DNA from: Caprimulgus europaeus
Lineage: Eukaryota > Chordata > Aves > Caprimulgiformes > Caprimulgidae
NCBI GenBank assembly: GCA_907165065.1
Contig: OU015530.1
Span: 45,262,965-45,326,964 of the forward strand
Length of the DNA stretch: 64,000 nt
Direction: 5' to 3'
Shown here: piece after piece, positions 26,821 through 39,886 of the stretch
Layout: each line of letters starts with the position of its first letter
How positions within the stretch are numbered: position 1 is the stretch's first letter
The notes under the pieces: model-generated
What the model saw: only the letters and a program-made list of their open reading frames with translations
What the model was told of the DNA's origin: nothing
Database searches by the model: none
Translations under genes and position numbers: made by a program

Positions 26821-27181
26821 AGGAAATTCAGAAAGTCTGAGAGACATAAGATCCCATTACAAAAAATTTCTCAACTTTCCCCCCTCTGTATCCAGGTACT
26901 TTAAATATCAGGACACTATTGTGAAAAATAGGTTCTTTAGAAGAGTAGGACCTTCAGGTAAATAACACAAGTTCATTTTATGCGGTGAGTACTGAATGTA
27001 TTAAATTGTATTTTTTTCACTTTTAAAGGGCAATCAGAGTTTGATTGCATTTCTGCTTCTATACATATAGCACTTGCTACTAAAACCTCTCCTATGATGT
27101 CAACTGTCTGTCCTGTTTTAATGAAAAAACCTCTGATGAGATTTAAAATAAGGAACCGCTGTCCTGAGTGAATTGACTCAC

Positions 27182-27185
<4 letters not shown>

Positions 27186-27213
<28 letters not shown>
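27186..27213 (+). repeat. poly-T tract, 28 nt
   Basis: Uninterrupted run of 28 T, the longest homopolymer in the window. It may be the poly-A end of a minus-strand retroposed sequence, but no recognisable element adjoins it. Confidence 0.97.
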
Positions 27214-30200
27214 GTAAATTAGACATAGGCCTTGGAAAATTGGAAAATTTCACATCTGGTTAGCAGTTGCTTAAACATTTAATCTATAGTGTGACTAAAT
27301 GCATTCCTGACAGGAGTACAAATTGCTAATGATGTGGTTATTCTTCCCTGTCAGTTGCCTCAGTAAATTGTCTTGGAAGAGACTTGATGAAATCATTGTG
27401 ATTAGCCTGCTGCATTGAGTATTATATTTTCTCATTTAATATATTGTTTTTCTGCTTTTTTTTTGTCATAGCAAGTCTGAAAGCAGTATTGTAGACATGA
27501 AATGATTTTAATTGTTTTTTGGTAGCAGTTCACAGTTGTTGCTTTCAGTGTATCTACCTGATGGGTTGAGCACAAGTATGAAGTTTGCAATGAACATTTG
27601 AAAGTGTTGAGCTATTTAGGGAAAAAATAGCTCAAAGTAATTTAACCTAGTGAGTTAAATTAGCATTTTCCTGCCAGGCAGTAATAGGAAATATTCATCC
27701 AAAAATACTACATTACATAGCGTCTGACATTTGCATGTTTCTTTCCAGTAGTCTTGGTATATGGAACAATTCCCATAATCTGGAAATAAGCTACTGCTTA
27801 ATAAATAAGCAGTACATAGTGTCAGTGTGAATGATTAGAGGCAGACTACAGCAAACTATGACTGGGTTAGTGCAGCACTTTATTTTATGCATATTTTGAA
27901 TTAATTCCCTGATGCCTTTATCAAGAAATGTGTCAGGAAATAAAAGGTTCAGCATGTCTATAGAGCATGATGCATCTGGTCTATCCCAAATTTTTGTTTT
28001 GTTATTAGGCAAAGAGCCACTGGACAAATGCACTTCTAGGAGTGCATGCTTTGTGGGCTGTAGAGCTACTGAGTGACTAGATCTGGACTAGGCATCGGAA
28101 AGTAGCAATATTAAGATTGGACAAGATGGTCCCATGGTCCCTAAGTATGTGCTCTTCTTTTTCTGGCTAATTACGTAGATCGAGGCCGGAGTCTGATCTG
28201 CAGAGGTGTGGACTAAGCCCAAAATGGCACCAGGATTTTAGTGATGCATTGACTTTATTCCTCTGCTTCAGTTCCTTATCTCTAATGGAAATACTAGTAC
28301 CCCCTTCAGCGTTTTTGTCTATATTGTACATAATTTAACCTTGTATGTGTTCTCTACAATGTGTCTTTGGATTGCAGTTTCACAGTGACCTTTCCCCTTC
28401 TTACCATTTGTACAGGTATCCCTGTTCTGGGTTTGATCTGGTAAGATTTTATGTCCCTGAGTTTAGAATGACTGCATTACTTGTGGCTGATCAGGTCAGC
28501 CTGAAAACTTGAATGTTATATGCAGTGGCTGTATCTACATGACTGGAAGAAAAACAAGTAGGAAGCCTTTTTCAGTTGCCCAGAGCTCACATTAAGAGCA
28601 AGAGAATGGCAAGATACTAGATCTGAAACTAATTACTGCTCTAGGACTGAATGTTACTTGTCCTGGGCATTGAGCCAATGTAATTTTGGGAATAAGTCCA
28701 TGTTTGGGACAAGAACAAAACATTTCTGTATGATTTAGATATAAAAGTAAATACATCAGACTTTTCTGTGGCTGTTTAGAGCTGTTCACATATTCAGAGT
28801 AATACGGTACATCACAGTGAAGATGGATGGCAATGTTTTAGATCATTATAAATTCACAGCAAATAAAAAGATACCATTATATTACTTTTTATCACTCTGG
28901 AAATGGTACCTTCTACAGTGACAGTTTTCCAGCATATTCAGTTATTGCAGGGTGCTTCTCCAAGATCAGCACTTAATGATTCTGATCTGACATTTCTGAG
29001 AACAAATGTCAATTAAAGAGCTAAATCAAAGATTGAGAATAAATATAAGGTAAAGATCTGCAACTGCTTTCTTCAGAGTTTAATATACCTTATTCTCTCT
29101 TTTTTTGCTCCTTTTTCTTTGCCTTTTTCTTAACATGTGCGTTAAGGAGTTTTTGAGGATGGGCAGGATACCTGGAGGTTGCAGGTTTTTAGGTTTCAGA
29201 AGCTATAGTGTCTGGAGTTTGGGCAAGAATTACATGGCTATATCTGAAGTGGATATATGTTGAGCAAGCTATATTGTGTGTGTTCTGCCATAAGACTTTA
29301 AGGAGACTGAGCCTCCTGGGCCTTAGGACAGCTCTGCAACTCAGTAATGGAAGTGCTCAGTGGCTCAGGCGAGTGTATATACCCGTACACGTGCTTTAGC
29401 TGGATGTGTTTATGGGCTTTTGCATGCACACACAAATGTAGAGTTTCAGTGATGAGTGAAGTTTTTAATTTAATGTCAGTTGCTTTTCAGTTTTAGGTGG
29501 CAATCTGCATGTAGTACTGATTCCAACACTCTCTTGTTAGCATGGTAATTTGGTTGCCATGTGAATACAAATCTGCAGGGGAAAAATTGAAAGCCTGTTA
29601 TTGTAGTTTACCAAGTATCCTGCGGTGTTCCTCAGAAAAGATTGCAAATTATATTTTTGCATATTAAAAAAGCAGCTACTGCCCTTGAAGTCCCAGATGT
29701 ATCCTTACAAGTGTTCTATACATTTGCGCTAAATTTTCTGAGAAACGAAAAGAGATTCTTTTTCTGTTTGTATTTAACAGATTACCTATTAGCTGTTTCA
29801 TAAATACTATTAACTTTAGGCCTTACCACTCAGAAGGGAAGCACAAGGAAAAAGATCCTGGAAAGATGCCATTTTCACTGGCATTTATTAAAATCATTAC
29901 TGTAAGGGAATGAGGAAGGGTAAGCTCGACCTGCTCTGGTGGACTGGGCTGAGGGCTACGCAGAATTTGAGTCGCTATTGTGAAGTTATTTTTTTCTAGC
30001 TAAAGAGTTGAGCTACAGCTCAAACTCCTGTGCCCAGATTTGCAGAACATAACACATCCTTAAGGTAATTCCATATCCTAATGATTCATGTGGCAATAAT
30101 GTCTGTGTTTTGAGGAATGGTGAAATACATCCACCCCGGTGCAAAGCTGCAGGTAATGCTTCAAAGATTCTAGTTTATCATGTCAGCTCAACTGTGATGA

Positions 30201-32022
30201 TGATTATTATAATACAATCTTTGTCTTCACATAAAATTGCTTCACTTCACTGAGGGTTAACCCAACCCTTCTGCTGGTATTGTGTTTGACTTGGTGACAA
30301 ATAACTCCCTGCCAGCTGCTAACCTCTGGATTAAATCTGTTGCAAGTGTGACGAGGATCACAGCCAGCCTCCCTTGGAGCACTGATGACCTGAGGCCTCT
30401 TTTGGTGGAGGGCATGGTAGTACTGTTTGAATGTTTTGAAATAGCAAGTGAAATCATTTTATATGTAAAGAGCTGGTATTTGTTTAGGTCTGTAATGATA
30501 TTGTGTTTATATCTGTAAAGATTTCACATATGTCATGTTAAATAATTATCATAATGAGTGCTAAGTGAGTCATAATGTAATTTTTTTCTGATACATTTGT
30601 AGGAGGAAAAATAATATCTTTAAATCAATAATATTTTTAAAAAGTCTTTCACAACTGGTTATATTCCATTCTTTCCACCTTTTGATCTAATAGGGCAGAG
30701 TAAGTTCATTTTAAAGTTATGTATAAGCTAGGTAAAAATACATCAGGGAAAAAGCGTTTGTGGTGCTTAGTGTCACTGGGGCATTAGGGAAATGCATAAA
30801 TTTCAGTTGAGGTTAATAGGACAGCAGCTTTGTTCCTTTTGTTACTACACACGCCGTAAGCGGCGCAGGAGTGACATTGACAAAAGCAGGCAGTAGTCAG
30901 AGTGTCAGTAAAACACAGTGGAAACAGGTGGCGAAGCAGTGCCGGTGGTGACATTCTGCCACCTTACGTAGAAATGCACTTGGAATGGAGAGACACCAGC
31001 CCGTGTTGCTGAAGGGATGCGTGCCAATGTGCTCACATCCAGCGTGTGTTAGCTGGCTCTGTGTCATTTAATGGAGGAAGGCTATTAAGAGGGAGTGTGG
31101 AACTGTGAAATGTGAGTACTGTGTTCTCAAGTGCCAAACAGTGGTGTTTAGTAACAAAATGGAAAGGCTGGCAGTGAGAAGATCAGCAGTCATGGGAGAT
31201 GCACAGCAAAGTCCAGAAGTGCAAAGCAAGATGCTCGTTTTAAAGTGTGCACTGAAGTTCCTGTTTCCATCTTTCATTGCTTGAGGTTAACCATATCACA
31301 TACAATTATTGGGAAAAAAGGGATTGTGGAAATAATATTATTGTTATTATTCACATGATTGGTAATGTTCAGAGCAGACCATGCTTCTTAAAAAATGATG
31401 GCAAGCCTTGCTATTTTGTATTCCAGCAGCAGAACTGAAATGTCACGTGCATTTCCTTGCCTTTTAGTGAGAAGCATTAGACCAGCTTCTCTTGGCTTCA
31501 GCTTTGTTTCCCTGACAGTGTGTTCATCAGGATGAGCTGAGGCAGGTGGTTGTTTGTAGACCTGAGACCTCTGAGGATGGCTGCTGGGTCTGCTGGGTCT
31601 TGCTCTGGCTACCTGAATCTGCTGGGCTGACACCTGCTTCCTACTCAATGCCAAGGAGTCAGAGGCAATGTGAGCTCTTAGAGTGTTGGACTCGCAGGGC
31701 TCCACTTGCTGTCCCACTGTATTTTTTTCATTCTAAAAGTCTGGTTTTACTGTCAGTATGAAGAAAATGGGAGTTCAGAATGAATTTTTGTCTGTGAAAA
31801 ACAGTAATGTCATAGGGATTGTTGTCTCTCATCTCTGGAGTCAGTTTCCTCTGTATTCTGGCACACGCCTGCTTGATATCCCTGGATATCCTGCATATGA
31901 ACACGTTTTGGTCTGATTGTGATTCTTGAGCTAGATTCTGCTGAATACTTCATAAAAAGAGAATTTAATTATCTTTAAAACATTGTCAGGGGTCTTTCTG
32001 GGAGGACAGTTTTCAACTGAAT

Positions 32023-32840
32023 ATCATAGAATGGTTTGGGTTGGAAGGGGCCTTAAACATCATCTAGTTCCAACCCCCTGCCATCAGCAGGGACACCATC
32101 CACTAGACCAGGTTGCTCAAAGCTTCATCCAGCCTGGCCTTAAACACTTCCAGGGAGGGGGCATCCATAACTTCTCTGGGCAACCTGTGCCAGTGTCTGA
32201 CCACCCTCACAGTCAAGAATTTCTTCCTAATATCTAATCTAAACCTACCCCCTTTCAGCTCAAAGCCATTACCCCTTGTTCTGTCACTACCTGCCCTTGT
32301 AAAAACTCCCTCCCCAGCTTTCCTGTAGCCCCTTCGGATACTGGAAGGCCACTATAAGGTCTCCCCAGAGCCGTCTCTTTTCCATGCTGAACAGCTCCAA
32401 CTCTTTCATCCTGTCCTCACAGGAGAGGTGCTCCAGCTCCTGGATCATCCTCGTGGCCTCCTCTGGACTCGTTCTAACTGGTCCATGACTTTCTTGTGTT
32501 GGGGGCTCCAGAACTGGACACAGAACTCCAGGTGGGGCCTTACGAGAGCGGAGCAGAGGGGGAGAATCCCCTCCCTCGACCTGCTGGCCACGCTTCTCTT
32601 GATGCAGCCCAGGATACGGTTATTTGCCTTCTGGGCTGCAAGCACACATTGACAGCTCATGTTGAGCTTCTCGTCCACTGTCATCCCCGAGTCCTTCTCT
32701 TCAGGGCTGGTCTCAATCCATTGATCTCCCAGCCTGTATTTGTGCTTGGGGTTGCCCTGACCCAGGTGCAGTGTGCTGTAGCATGTCTTCAGCACACTGG
32801 CAAGAAGGAAGAGGCGCATGCTCATAGACGTGCTTGTCAT
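32023..32840 (-). mobile_element. CR1 LINE, 5'-truncated, comparatively young, antisense
   Basis: The 3' end is at 32023 (ATCATAGAATGGTTTGGGTT on the + strand). The copy runs to about 32840, covering the CR1 3' untranslated region and the C-terminal end of the ORF2 reverse-transcriptase polyprotein. A 131-codon open frame on the minus strand (32445-32840) retains CR1 motifs such as [23 protein letters not shown] and [14 protein letters not shown]. No promoter, ORF1, endonuclease or complete polymerase is present, so the copy is immobile. It is the best-preserved repeat in the window. Confidence 0.95.
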
Positions 32841-35672
32841 TACTCTTGCTGATTTTAACTGGAAACTGAAAATTCTTTAAAGGGACCATATTTGAGAAGT
32901 TGTTCATCTTTGCTGGCCTTAGATTTCTGTTCAGATAATTGAAGGGAAAGTGACACTCTTTATGTCAAGGTGCTTTGACTTAAAGAACTGGCTTTTAGAG
33001 TAGACCATGTTCTTTGTTCCTGTATTGTATTATATTTTGTTTACACTTCAGGTGTTTTTAGGGTACTATGATGAAGAACCATGCTTTATGTTATACTCAA
33101 AAGCTGATGAAGCAGTATTTGAGTATGATGTAAATATATATATGCACAGCCATATATTTTGTGTTTGGCAATTTTACAGTGGATAATTCTGTATAAGGGT
33201 GGGGATGCTCTTGAATCAATCATAGTACAGAATTGATGATCTCCAAGTCCATGCTGAATTCTTCATGTAGTGTGGAGAAATTGTCTTTTCCTCTCTTATC
33301 CTGAGGAGGAGGAAATGGATATATGTTCACACTTTTTTTTCCTTATCTTCTGCTATCTTATATATTAATAAAACTTTTAAGCTTCATTTTGGTTACAAAA
33401 ATGCAATACTGGAATATCTGGAAGACATCCATGAGATGAACTTGAAAGGGAAAAATTTATTAATTAATATATTTTGTTCTAAATATAAGGAGGCATTAAA
33501 AAAGAGACATATCACATAATGTCAGATGATTTAATTTTGTCTTGAGATTTGTCTAATTGGGAGAGACTGCTGTGACAGGGAATGCAAATGCTAAAAAACG
33601 ATACAAAACTAAAAATTCTGGATACAGACTTTATTCAGCCTTGTTCTGTGAAAAGTTGTGTATGTGACTTTCATTCTAGAAGAGTAAATAAATACAGCTG
33701 TGTCTGTGAGAACTGCTCTGTGTTGTAACTTGGCTGACTGGTCAGGAATAACTGTACAGAAATGAGCATTATTTGCCACAGAGGGTTCCTTTTATTGATG
33801 AACTATCTGTGTGCCTCCCTCGAAGACGGAGATCAGAGCAGAGCCTGGAACAGGGGCACCGTGTAATTGGATCGTGCTGAGAAATGTCATGTCCGTCGTT
33901 TGCTTGGAATGGTACGCGGAGAATACTGCAGCTCCAGGGTAGCAAAGATCATATCCAAGTTTTTCCAGCAACCTAGCCAAACCTGAGGGAGTTTACCCTT
34001 CCAACCACTTGCCTTTTGAAAGCCTTCCAATTTCCAACTTTCTTTTCATAATCACTGTTCAAGTGTACTGGAACATCATCATTAGTGTTCATTCTTCCCA
34101 GAATACTGCAGGCAGTAACACAGCTGGGAGGCATTTTCATTTGGGGTACTAGTTGCTGCTTATAGTAGACGTGCAGCACTCTAAAAAGGTGCAGATAAAT
34201 GTTGTGGTCTGATTCTGATAATCTTCATGTTGTGATTGTGTGAATGTTTGAATGGCATCAGCTGAAACTTCTAGTAGTGGATCTCCCATCTTGGAAGCTT
34301 TGGTGGCAGAAAGCATGTGCTGTTATTGTTGCTACCAAGTGAAATCAGCTTATACAGTTCAGTCTTATTTTGGCTTGAAAGCTATAAAAACTTCTGAATA
34401 GAAGGTATTCCATTGCTTTATTTATTTGTTCATCCCAGTGAGTCCTAGTGCTTGACACATCCCTTGTTTTAGAGACATTAATGTACAGAGGTTTCAAATG
34501 GGAAGTTTAGTACTAGATTTAGTCATACGGCTTTCTAAATGTAAGGTTGTATTGTGGCTCCTTTGCATAAATAATGTCAATTTAAAATGAAGTTTAAGAA
34601 AATGTGCAATATTAGTGAGAGATTGCTTTCTTCAGTCTTGTTTCTTTGCTCTCTCTTCTTTTTTAAAAATAATCTTTGGTTTTTTGTTTCATTTGACTCA
34701 GGACAGATGAGGGAGATGCTCTTGGCTGAGATGCCCATTTAACTCTTACCAGCTCCTGAGGGAATTATAATAACATAAGAATTACTGTACTTTTAAATAG
34801 CTAATTGCTCTTAGTAGCGGAGAGCAGCCCACCAGAGTAAAAGAGAAGCAGAAAGGCATAAGGTGCAATGAGAGTTTTGAAATTTATTTCAGCATTTTTT
34901 TTCTAGTTTTGGTGTTAGGGAAACTTATCTCCCAGTCTGTGCCTGGAGAATAGTGTTTCTCTTTCTCTTCCTGCAGATGACATCAGCTCACTTGCACGGG
35001 CTGGTACAGTGAAAGCTGTGGCAACAACTTCAGTCTTTCTGCCAGCTGGAGAAATAGCATCTCATGTCCTGCTGATACCATGGAGGTGGCATAGGCGAGG
35101 GAGGCAGAGCTCTCATATGGTGTCACAGAGCTGTGCTGTTGCCCACCCGCGTCAGGGCGCACCGAAAGCCCTGCCCTGGCTGTCTCCCTGAAAGCCTTTC
35201 CTTTCCTTGGGGTCACTTGTGCTTCCCTTTCCTTCTGCTCCCATGGCAGTTATTTTCTCTTGCCTTTCAGCAGGTTTCCTGGAAACGTGTAGGGATGATC
35301 AGACACTGCTTGTTGCTTGCATTCTTTTAATTTCTTGATGAAGCAACTTTGTGGTGTTTTTGTTGCTTTCCACCCACCAGGCCATACCAAGTAGTTGTTC
35401 TGTAATGTCAGGTTGTGGGTGGAGAAAGGATGTCAAGAAAGTGAAACTAAATTGTGTAGTGCCTGGTCAGCTGCAGTTTCCTCTGTGACATGCCCTGGAT
35501 GGATCTGTTCTTACCTTTAAATTACTAAAAAAAAAAATTCTTCTAGGAAGAAGCATTGATTAATTTTTAAGCATATGATAGGTTATTAAACTAATACGTG
35601 ACACTATGTCTTTCCTTAATGATAGTGGTGGTTGTACTGTGACAGTGATAGCCTGTGGTCCCCAGGGTGAAG

Positions 35673-35690
35673 GGAAGGAAGGAAGGAAGG
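35673..35690 (+). repeat. (GGAA)n microsatellite
   Basis: Four and a half GGAA units. GGAA arrays can bind ETS factors, but this one is short. Confidence 0.95.
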
Positions 35691-36244
35691 TAATTTTACC
35701 AGATTATTTCCAAAATGTTTAAGTTCAAAACAAGTGTTTTACTCAGGTTATACTTTATTTTGTTACTGAATCAGCATCAGAGCTCTGGTAGTGCAAAGTT
35801 ACCTAACTTTCATTGTTTGAAAGGAAGGAAATAACATCTTTTCTGATAGAATAAACACATTTTCAGACCTGCTCCCTGTGCTGCAGCCCATGTGCACTGT
35901 TATAAAGCAGTGTTGGTTTTTCCTGTTTGTGTCGTGTCAGAAGCTTTGTTGCGTGTTGCTCAGAAGTAGTTGCTACAGCACCCATCCTTCATCCTCCGGA
36001 GGTGTGTGTTTCTATCTCAGTAGACTATCAAGTTGAAGAAACTTTTTTTTGTTGTTAAAATTTTGCTGTGAAAGATTTAATCTCATCCTTTTCTGTTTTT
36101 ATTTTGCATAATGTATTCTGACCACAAGTCAGTAGCTCTTTCTGAAGAATTGCAGAGTTTGGTGTGATTGTAGAAAGTTTACATATGTGCCACTGGGATT
36201 TGCTGAGGTTTACTGCTTCATGATTTAAATATTACTATTTCTGA

Positions 36245-36440
36245 ACATTTTATAGAACTTAGGCTAGAGGCCCCTGGGATCATCTGATCTGACCTGCATA
36301 TGAATCATAAGCCAGTAACTTGCATGTAGTGTTCTTAAATTGAGCCTAAATACTCATGCTGGACTAAAGCCTAGAGAAGTTTGGCTGAAACAATCTTCTA
36401 GAAAGGGAAAAACATCAAAATAAGTTGAATTCCTTGGGTG
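36245..36440 (-). mobile_element. ancient CR1-type LINE 3' fragment, antisense
   Basis: GGGATCATCTGATCTGACCT followed by AAGCCAGTAACTT and a diverged CATGCTGGACTAAAGC matches the recalled 3' end of old amniote CR1 copies read in reverse. Heavily diverged; borders approximate. Confidence 0.5.
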
Positions 36441-37086
36441 TGGAGCTTCAGTGCCTAATTATCCTCCCTTTTTTTTAACCAAGTTCATAATTAAGATCTT
36501 TCTACTTTAATTTTCCATTCTTTCTTTGTGTTGTGTACTAGATTAGAGAGAGATTTCAGTACTTTTTCTTCTTTTGTGAGAGTACATGTGAGCTACAGAC
36601 ACCATCAGCTAAATGGTTTGAACTGAGGCTCATTTGAAGGCATTTTCTGCAGTCTTGCAAGCATTCTTGTAGCTCTGTTCTACAGTCATCTGAACTTTAT
36701 TCTTATCCTTTTAAACAGGGCAAACTGAGGCTGCGTTCAGTATTTTTGGTCTCAGTAATACTTTTTAAGAGCCTGTTTTGAGATTTAAAATCTTGCCTGG
36801 GCTTTAGCCCAAGTCTGAAACTGACCTCTTTTACAGTTTGCTTCTTTTTATGGCCATATTTGAATGCAGCTACTGTGGCTTTAGGAACTGAGTTTCTCAC
36901 AGTGTACAGGGTGAATCTCATTGTGATCTTCTGGTGGTTGTCTTCAGCACAGGTGTGTACCGGGTTAAGTTATATGCAAAATCTAATTTTCTTGGAGAGT
37001 GAATTTATTTTGATGTGATAAATCAGAATTCTCATTGTAATAACTGTTATTTTGGCATGCTACTAAGCAAGGAAGAGAATGCAGTC

Positions 37087-37196
37087 TGTGGTGGGCTGAC
37101 CCTGGCTCTACTCCAGATGCCCACCAAAGCTGCTCTATCACTCCCCCTCCTCAGCTGGACAGGGGAGAGAAACATATAATGAAAGGCATGTATTAG
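37087..37196 (+). mobile_element. truncated endogenous-retrovirus LTR, 5' end only
   Basis: It starts TGTGGTGGGCTGACCCTGGC and continues through CACCAAAGCTGCTCTATCAC and CAGCTGGACAGGGGAGAGAA, a recognisable neoavian LTR 5' segment. It then stops abruptly at about 37196. It is the same family and strand as the fragment at 18185. No retroviral coding sequence accompanies it. Confidence 0.7.
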
Positions 37197-37480
37197 TAAC
37201 TCTGGTGTTGCCCAAATCTTTCAAAATAGTGTGAATTCTGTTAGGCACAAGATCTCTTAGCTGAAGTGTGCCCAAGGCTGGCTTTGCTTTGGCTAACCAA
37301 AAATTAGGTTTGATTTAAATATACATCTATATAGATATATGCATGTGTATGTATACATTATCTGTGCTTTAGTTCCTAATCCTGAAACGAAACCCCTGAA
37401 ATTTTCATGAGGCATCACTCTGTTTAGGTGTTTACAGAATGGGAGCTATATTTTGCATAACTTAACAGTTCTTTAGAACT

Positions 37481-37502
37481 AAAAAAAAAAAAAAAAAAAA
37501 AA
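37481..37502 (+). repeat. poly-A tract, 22 nt
   Basis: Uninterrupted A run, about 285 bp downstream of the truncated LTR. No retroposon body was recognised upstream of it. Confidence 0.95.
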
Positions 37503-39523
37503 GAAATCTTGATCTTTGAACTATGAAAAGATGCAGGAAAATATTCAGCATCTGTTTGACCATCTACAATGAAAGATTTTTGATTTGGACTGTCTATGTG
37601 GCAGTGACTTTTTCTTAAAAGCTGATTTTGGACTTCAGGGGAGCTGTTGGAAGAGGGTACCCACTTTAAATCTTTCCTGTGTAAGACTGTGATGAGTCAC
37701 AGAGCAGACTGCTAGCAGTGGAGAAAAGTTTTGTGCAGATTTCAAAAATGGAAATTCTGTCTCTCATTTTTCTCTCTTTCAAATAGTAGAGTATTGATTA
37801 TGAGTTTAGATCCCACTTTATGTTCAACTATTCCATTACAAAATGGGTAAAACTTTCATATTGTGGCTGTTTTCCACGATACTTTTCAAATACTAGAAAG
37901 ACCTATGGACAACACTAAAGCAGTACGAAGATATTACTTTCTTTAGGATGGAAGTAACCTTTGCTGGATAGTGCCCTTTGGTGATCAGTCACTAGCTTCA
38001 GATACGTGCCTATCATTTGATCTTTTTCTTCTGTACCACAGTTTCTAGTGACAGATCTGTAAGAATTTGTTTCCAGATTCAAAAGGCGTTTGTTTTCAAG
38101 TTGTACAATAAATTAAGACATCTGAGATCAACCAGGGACCGAAATCTTAGTTGCATGTTGTGCAGCTTTGTCCGTTCTAATGCTCCTGTGTGCCAGCAGT
38201 GGTGGCCTGGAGGGGAGTGGTCCCTGTGGCCTGTGAGGTTCTGCAGTTTGCCTGGTGCTTTTCCCTGGAGGAGCTGGCAGGGATTGAGTTGCAGGTACAC
38301 TCTAAACAGAACTTCCTTCTGCCTGCAAGCCCATGAGACTTATGCTGTTCCTCAAAGGGAGGTGGGGAGCCGGTCTCTCTCAGCAGCACTTGTTTTCTTC
38401 TGGCCTCCTTGTGCAAGGTAACCTGCCCTGGCAGGCTTTGCTGCTCCCCATACCTGTTCTCCTCCTCTGATTTTTGTGCAGGCGGTTTGAGAAAGACAGA
38501 TGGATGTGTTTGATGGCTGCTGTTGCCCAGGAGGATGTGAGAGAAGGGATGTGGAGAGAAGAGGATTGATGGATGGGTGGTGCTTTGTGGGGTTGAGCCA
38601 CAGGGGCTGCCTGGCAGTGGGAGCTGCCTCTCCCAGGAGGTTCAGAATTCCTGTTCTGGCCTCTGCAGCTGCTGGCACTGGATCTCACTGGCCTTCTTTC
38701 AGCTCCTGTCTGAAAAATAACAATTTATCTGGGAGCCAGAGCTTCTTGGTAGTTCATGGGTTTTTTTTTTTTTCAGAGAGACTTTAAAGCCTGCTGTTGG
38801 TTACTGCTTCTGAGTAATAACATTTTATAACACAGGAATCTGAAACAGTTGAAAATTGACTGCAAGATGGGGCAATTGGTTTTCATTTCTTTTCAGCCCT
38901 GCAAGCAGGCTGTGAGCCTGTCCTGGGTTGTCACTGCTCCCCAGCAGGTAACTTTCTAGGCCTGAAGGAACGGAGTGCTTGTCTGTGTAGGGTCACTGTT
39001 GCGTAAGCTGAGTGCAGTTTCATGTTGCCAGTCCTGTTATGTTGACTGAATTTGCATTGCTGTACTTCAAAAGATTTATAGAAAAATTATCTGCAGTGGT
39101 TTAAAAAGAAAAAGGGCATTTTTTTTGTTTGTGGTGATATATTTTACTGTTTAATAAAAGATTAAGAGAATGATAAAAGACAATGTCTTTTGCCTTTTTA
39201 AAATGCTGATTACTCTTTACTTAATAAATATCATCTTGAATTCTGCTTAATGGAAAAACTATCCTGAAATGGAAAACAATCTTTACCAGCACTATCTATC
39301 TCAATGGATGATTTTTTTTTTTTTTTCTTCTCTGTGTCTAAACAAGATGCAGAAAGTAAGGGGAAAACATTCTTTCTAATTCACAGTTCTTTCACATCAG
39401 GACTCCTTGTAGTAAAAAGACCTTCATAGAGTTTCTCCAAGTTTGGCCAAAACCTGTGGTTTCTGGAAGAATCAAAATAACTTTCCCTTGAAATTCCTAG
39501 ATTTCTTTTCCTCTGTGGCTTTT

Positions 39524-39557
39524 GTAATAATAATCATCATCATCATCATCCTCCTCC
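39524..39557 (+). repeat. compound (AAT)n-(ATC)n-(CTC)n microsatellite
   Basis: AATAATAAT runs into five ATC units and then three CCT/CTC units. Confidence 0.95.
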
Positions 39558-39860
39558 TTTCCAACTGAGGAATTGCTCTTCTGTGTTTCTGAGTTTTTCC
39601 TTGTAAGTAGGAAGATCGTGTTTATTCCAGAAGTTATCTCCAGGTACCAGCAGCATGTCAGGCTGCTCATCTCATGGGCTGCAGAATGCAGGGAGATGAA
39701 AAGAAAGCCAGGAGAGCATAAAGGGGAAAATACAAATAGAAAGTTAATTTGTAGGGAGGAGTATGGTCAGGAGAAAAAAGTAGGGAAGTGGAAGACCTGG
39801 TAGATAAAAGGGAAGGGGAGAAGAGAGTATGGTGATGGATGGTGAAAGAACAGGGAAAGC

Positions 39861-39886
39861 TGGAGAACTTGACTGGAGAACTTGAC
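39861..39886 (+). repeat. 13-bp perfect tandem duplication
   Basis: TGGAGAACTTGAC occurs twice head to tail with no mismatch. Confidence 0.97.

Noticed and set aside
27607..27635. perfect 11-bp hairpin with 7-nt loop as miRNA or terminator
   Set aside because: The stem is far too short for a miRNA precursor, and bacterial-type terminators do not apply in a vertebrate intron.
28085..28150. possible CR1 tail around the ATTGGACAAGATGGTCCC segment
   Set aside because: Only one short stretch resembles CR1, and the expected neighbouring segments are absent.
33792..33980. minus-strand peptide with an LLEKLGYDLC stretch resembling the start of a TIR-domain block
   Set aside because: The following residues do not continue the TIR pattern (no ERD-x-PGG block), so the short match is probably accidental.
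38017..38421. 134-codon frame plus several overlapping minus-strand frames in 38079-38688
   Set aside because: All frames are fairly open because the block is GC-richer. No domain was recognised, and no consistent exon structure follows.
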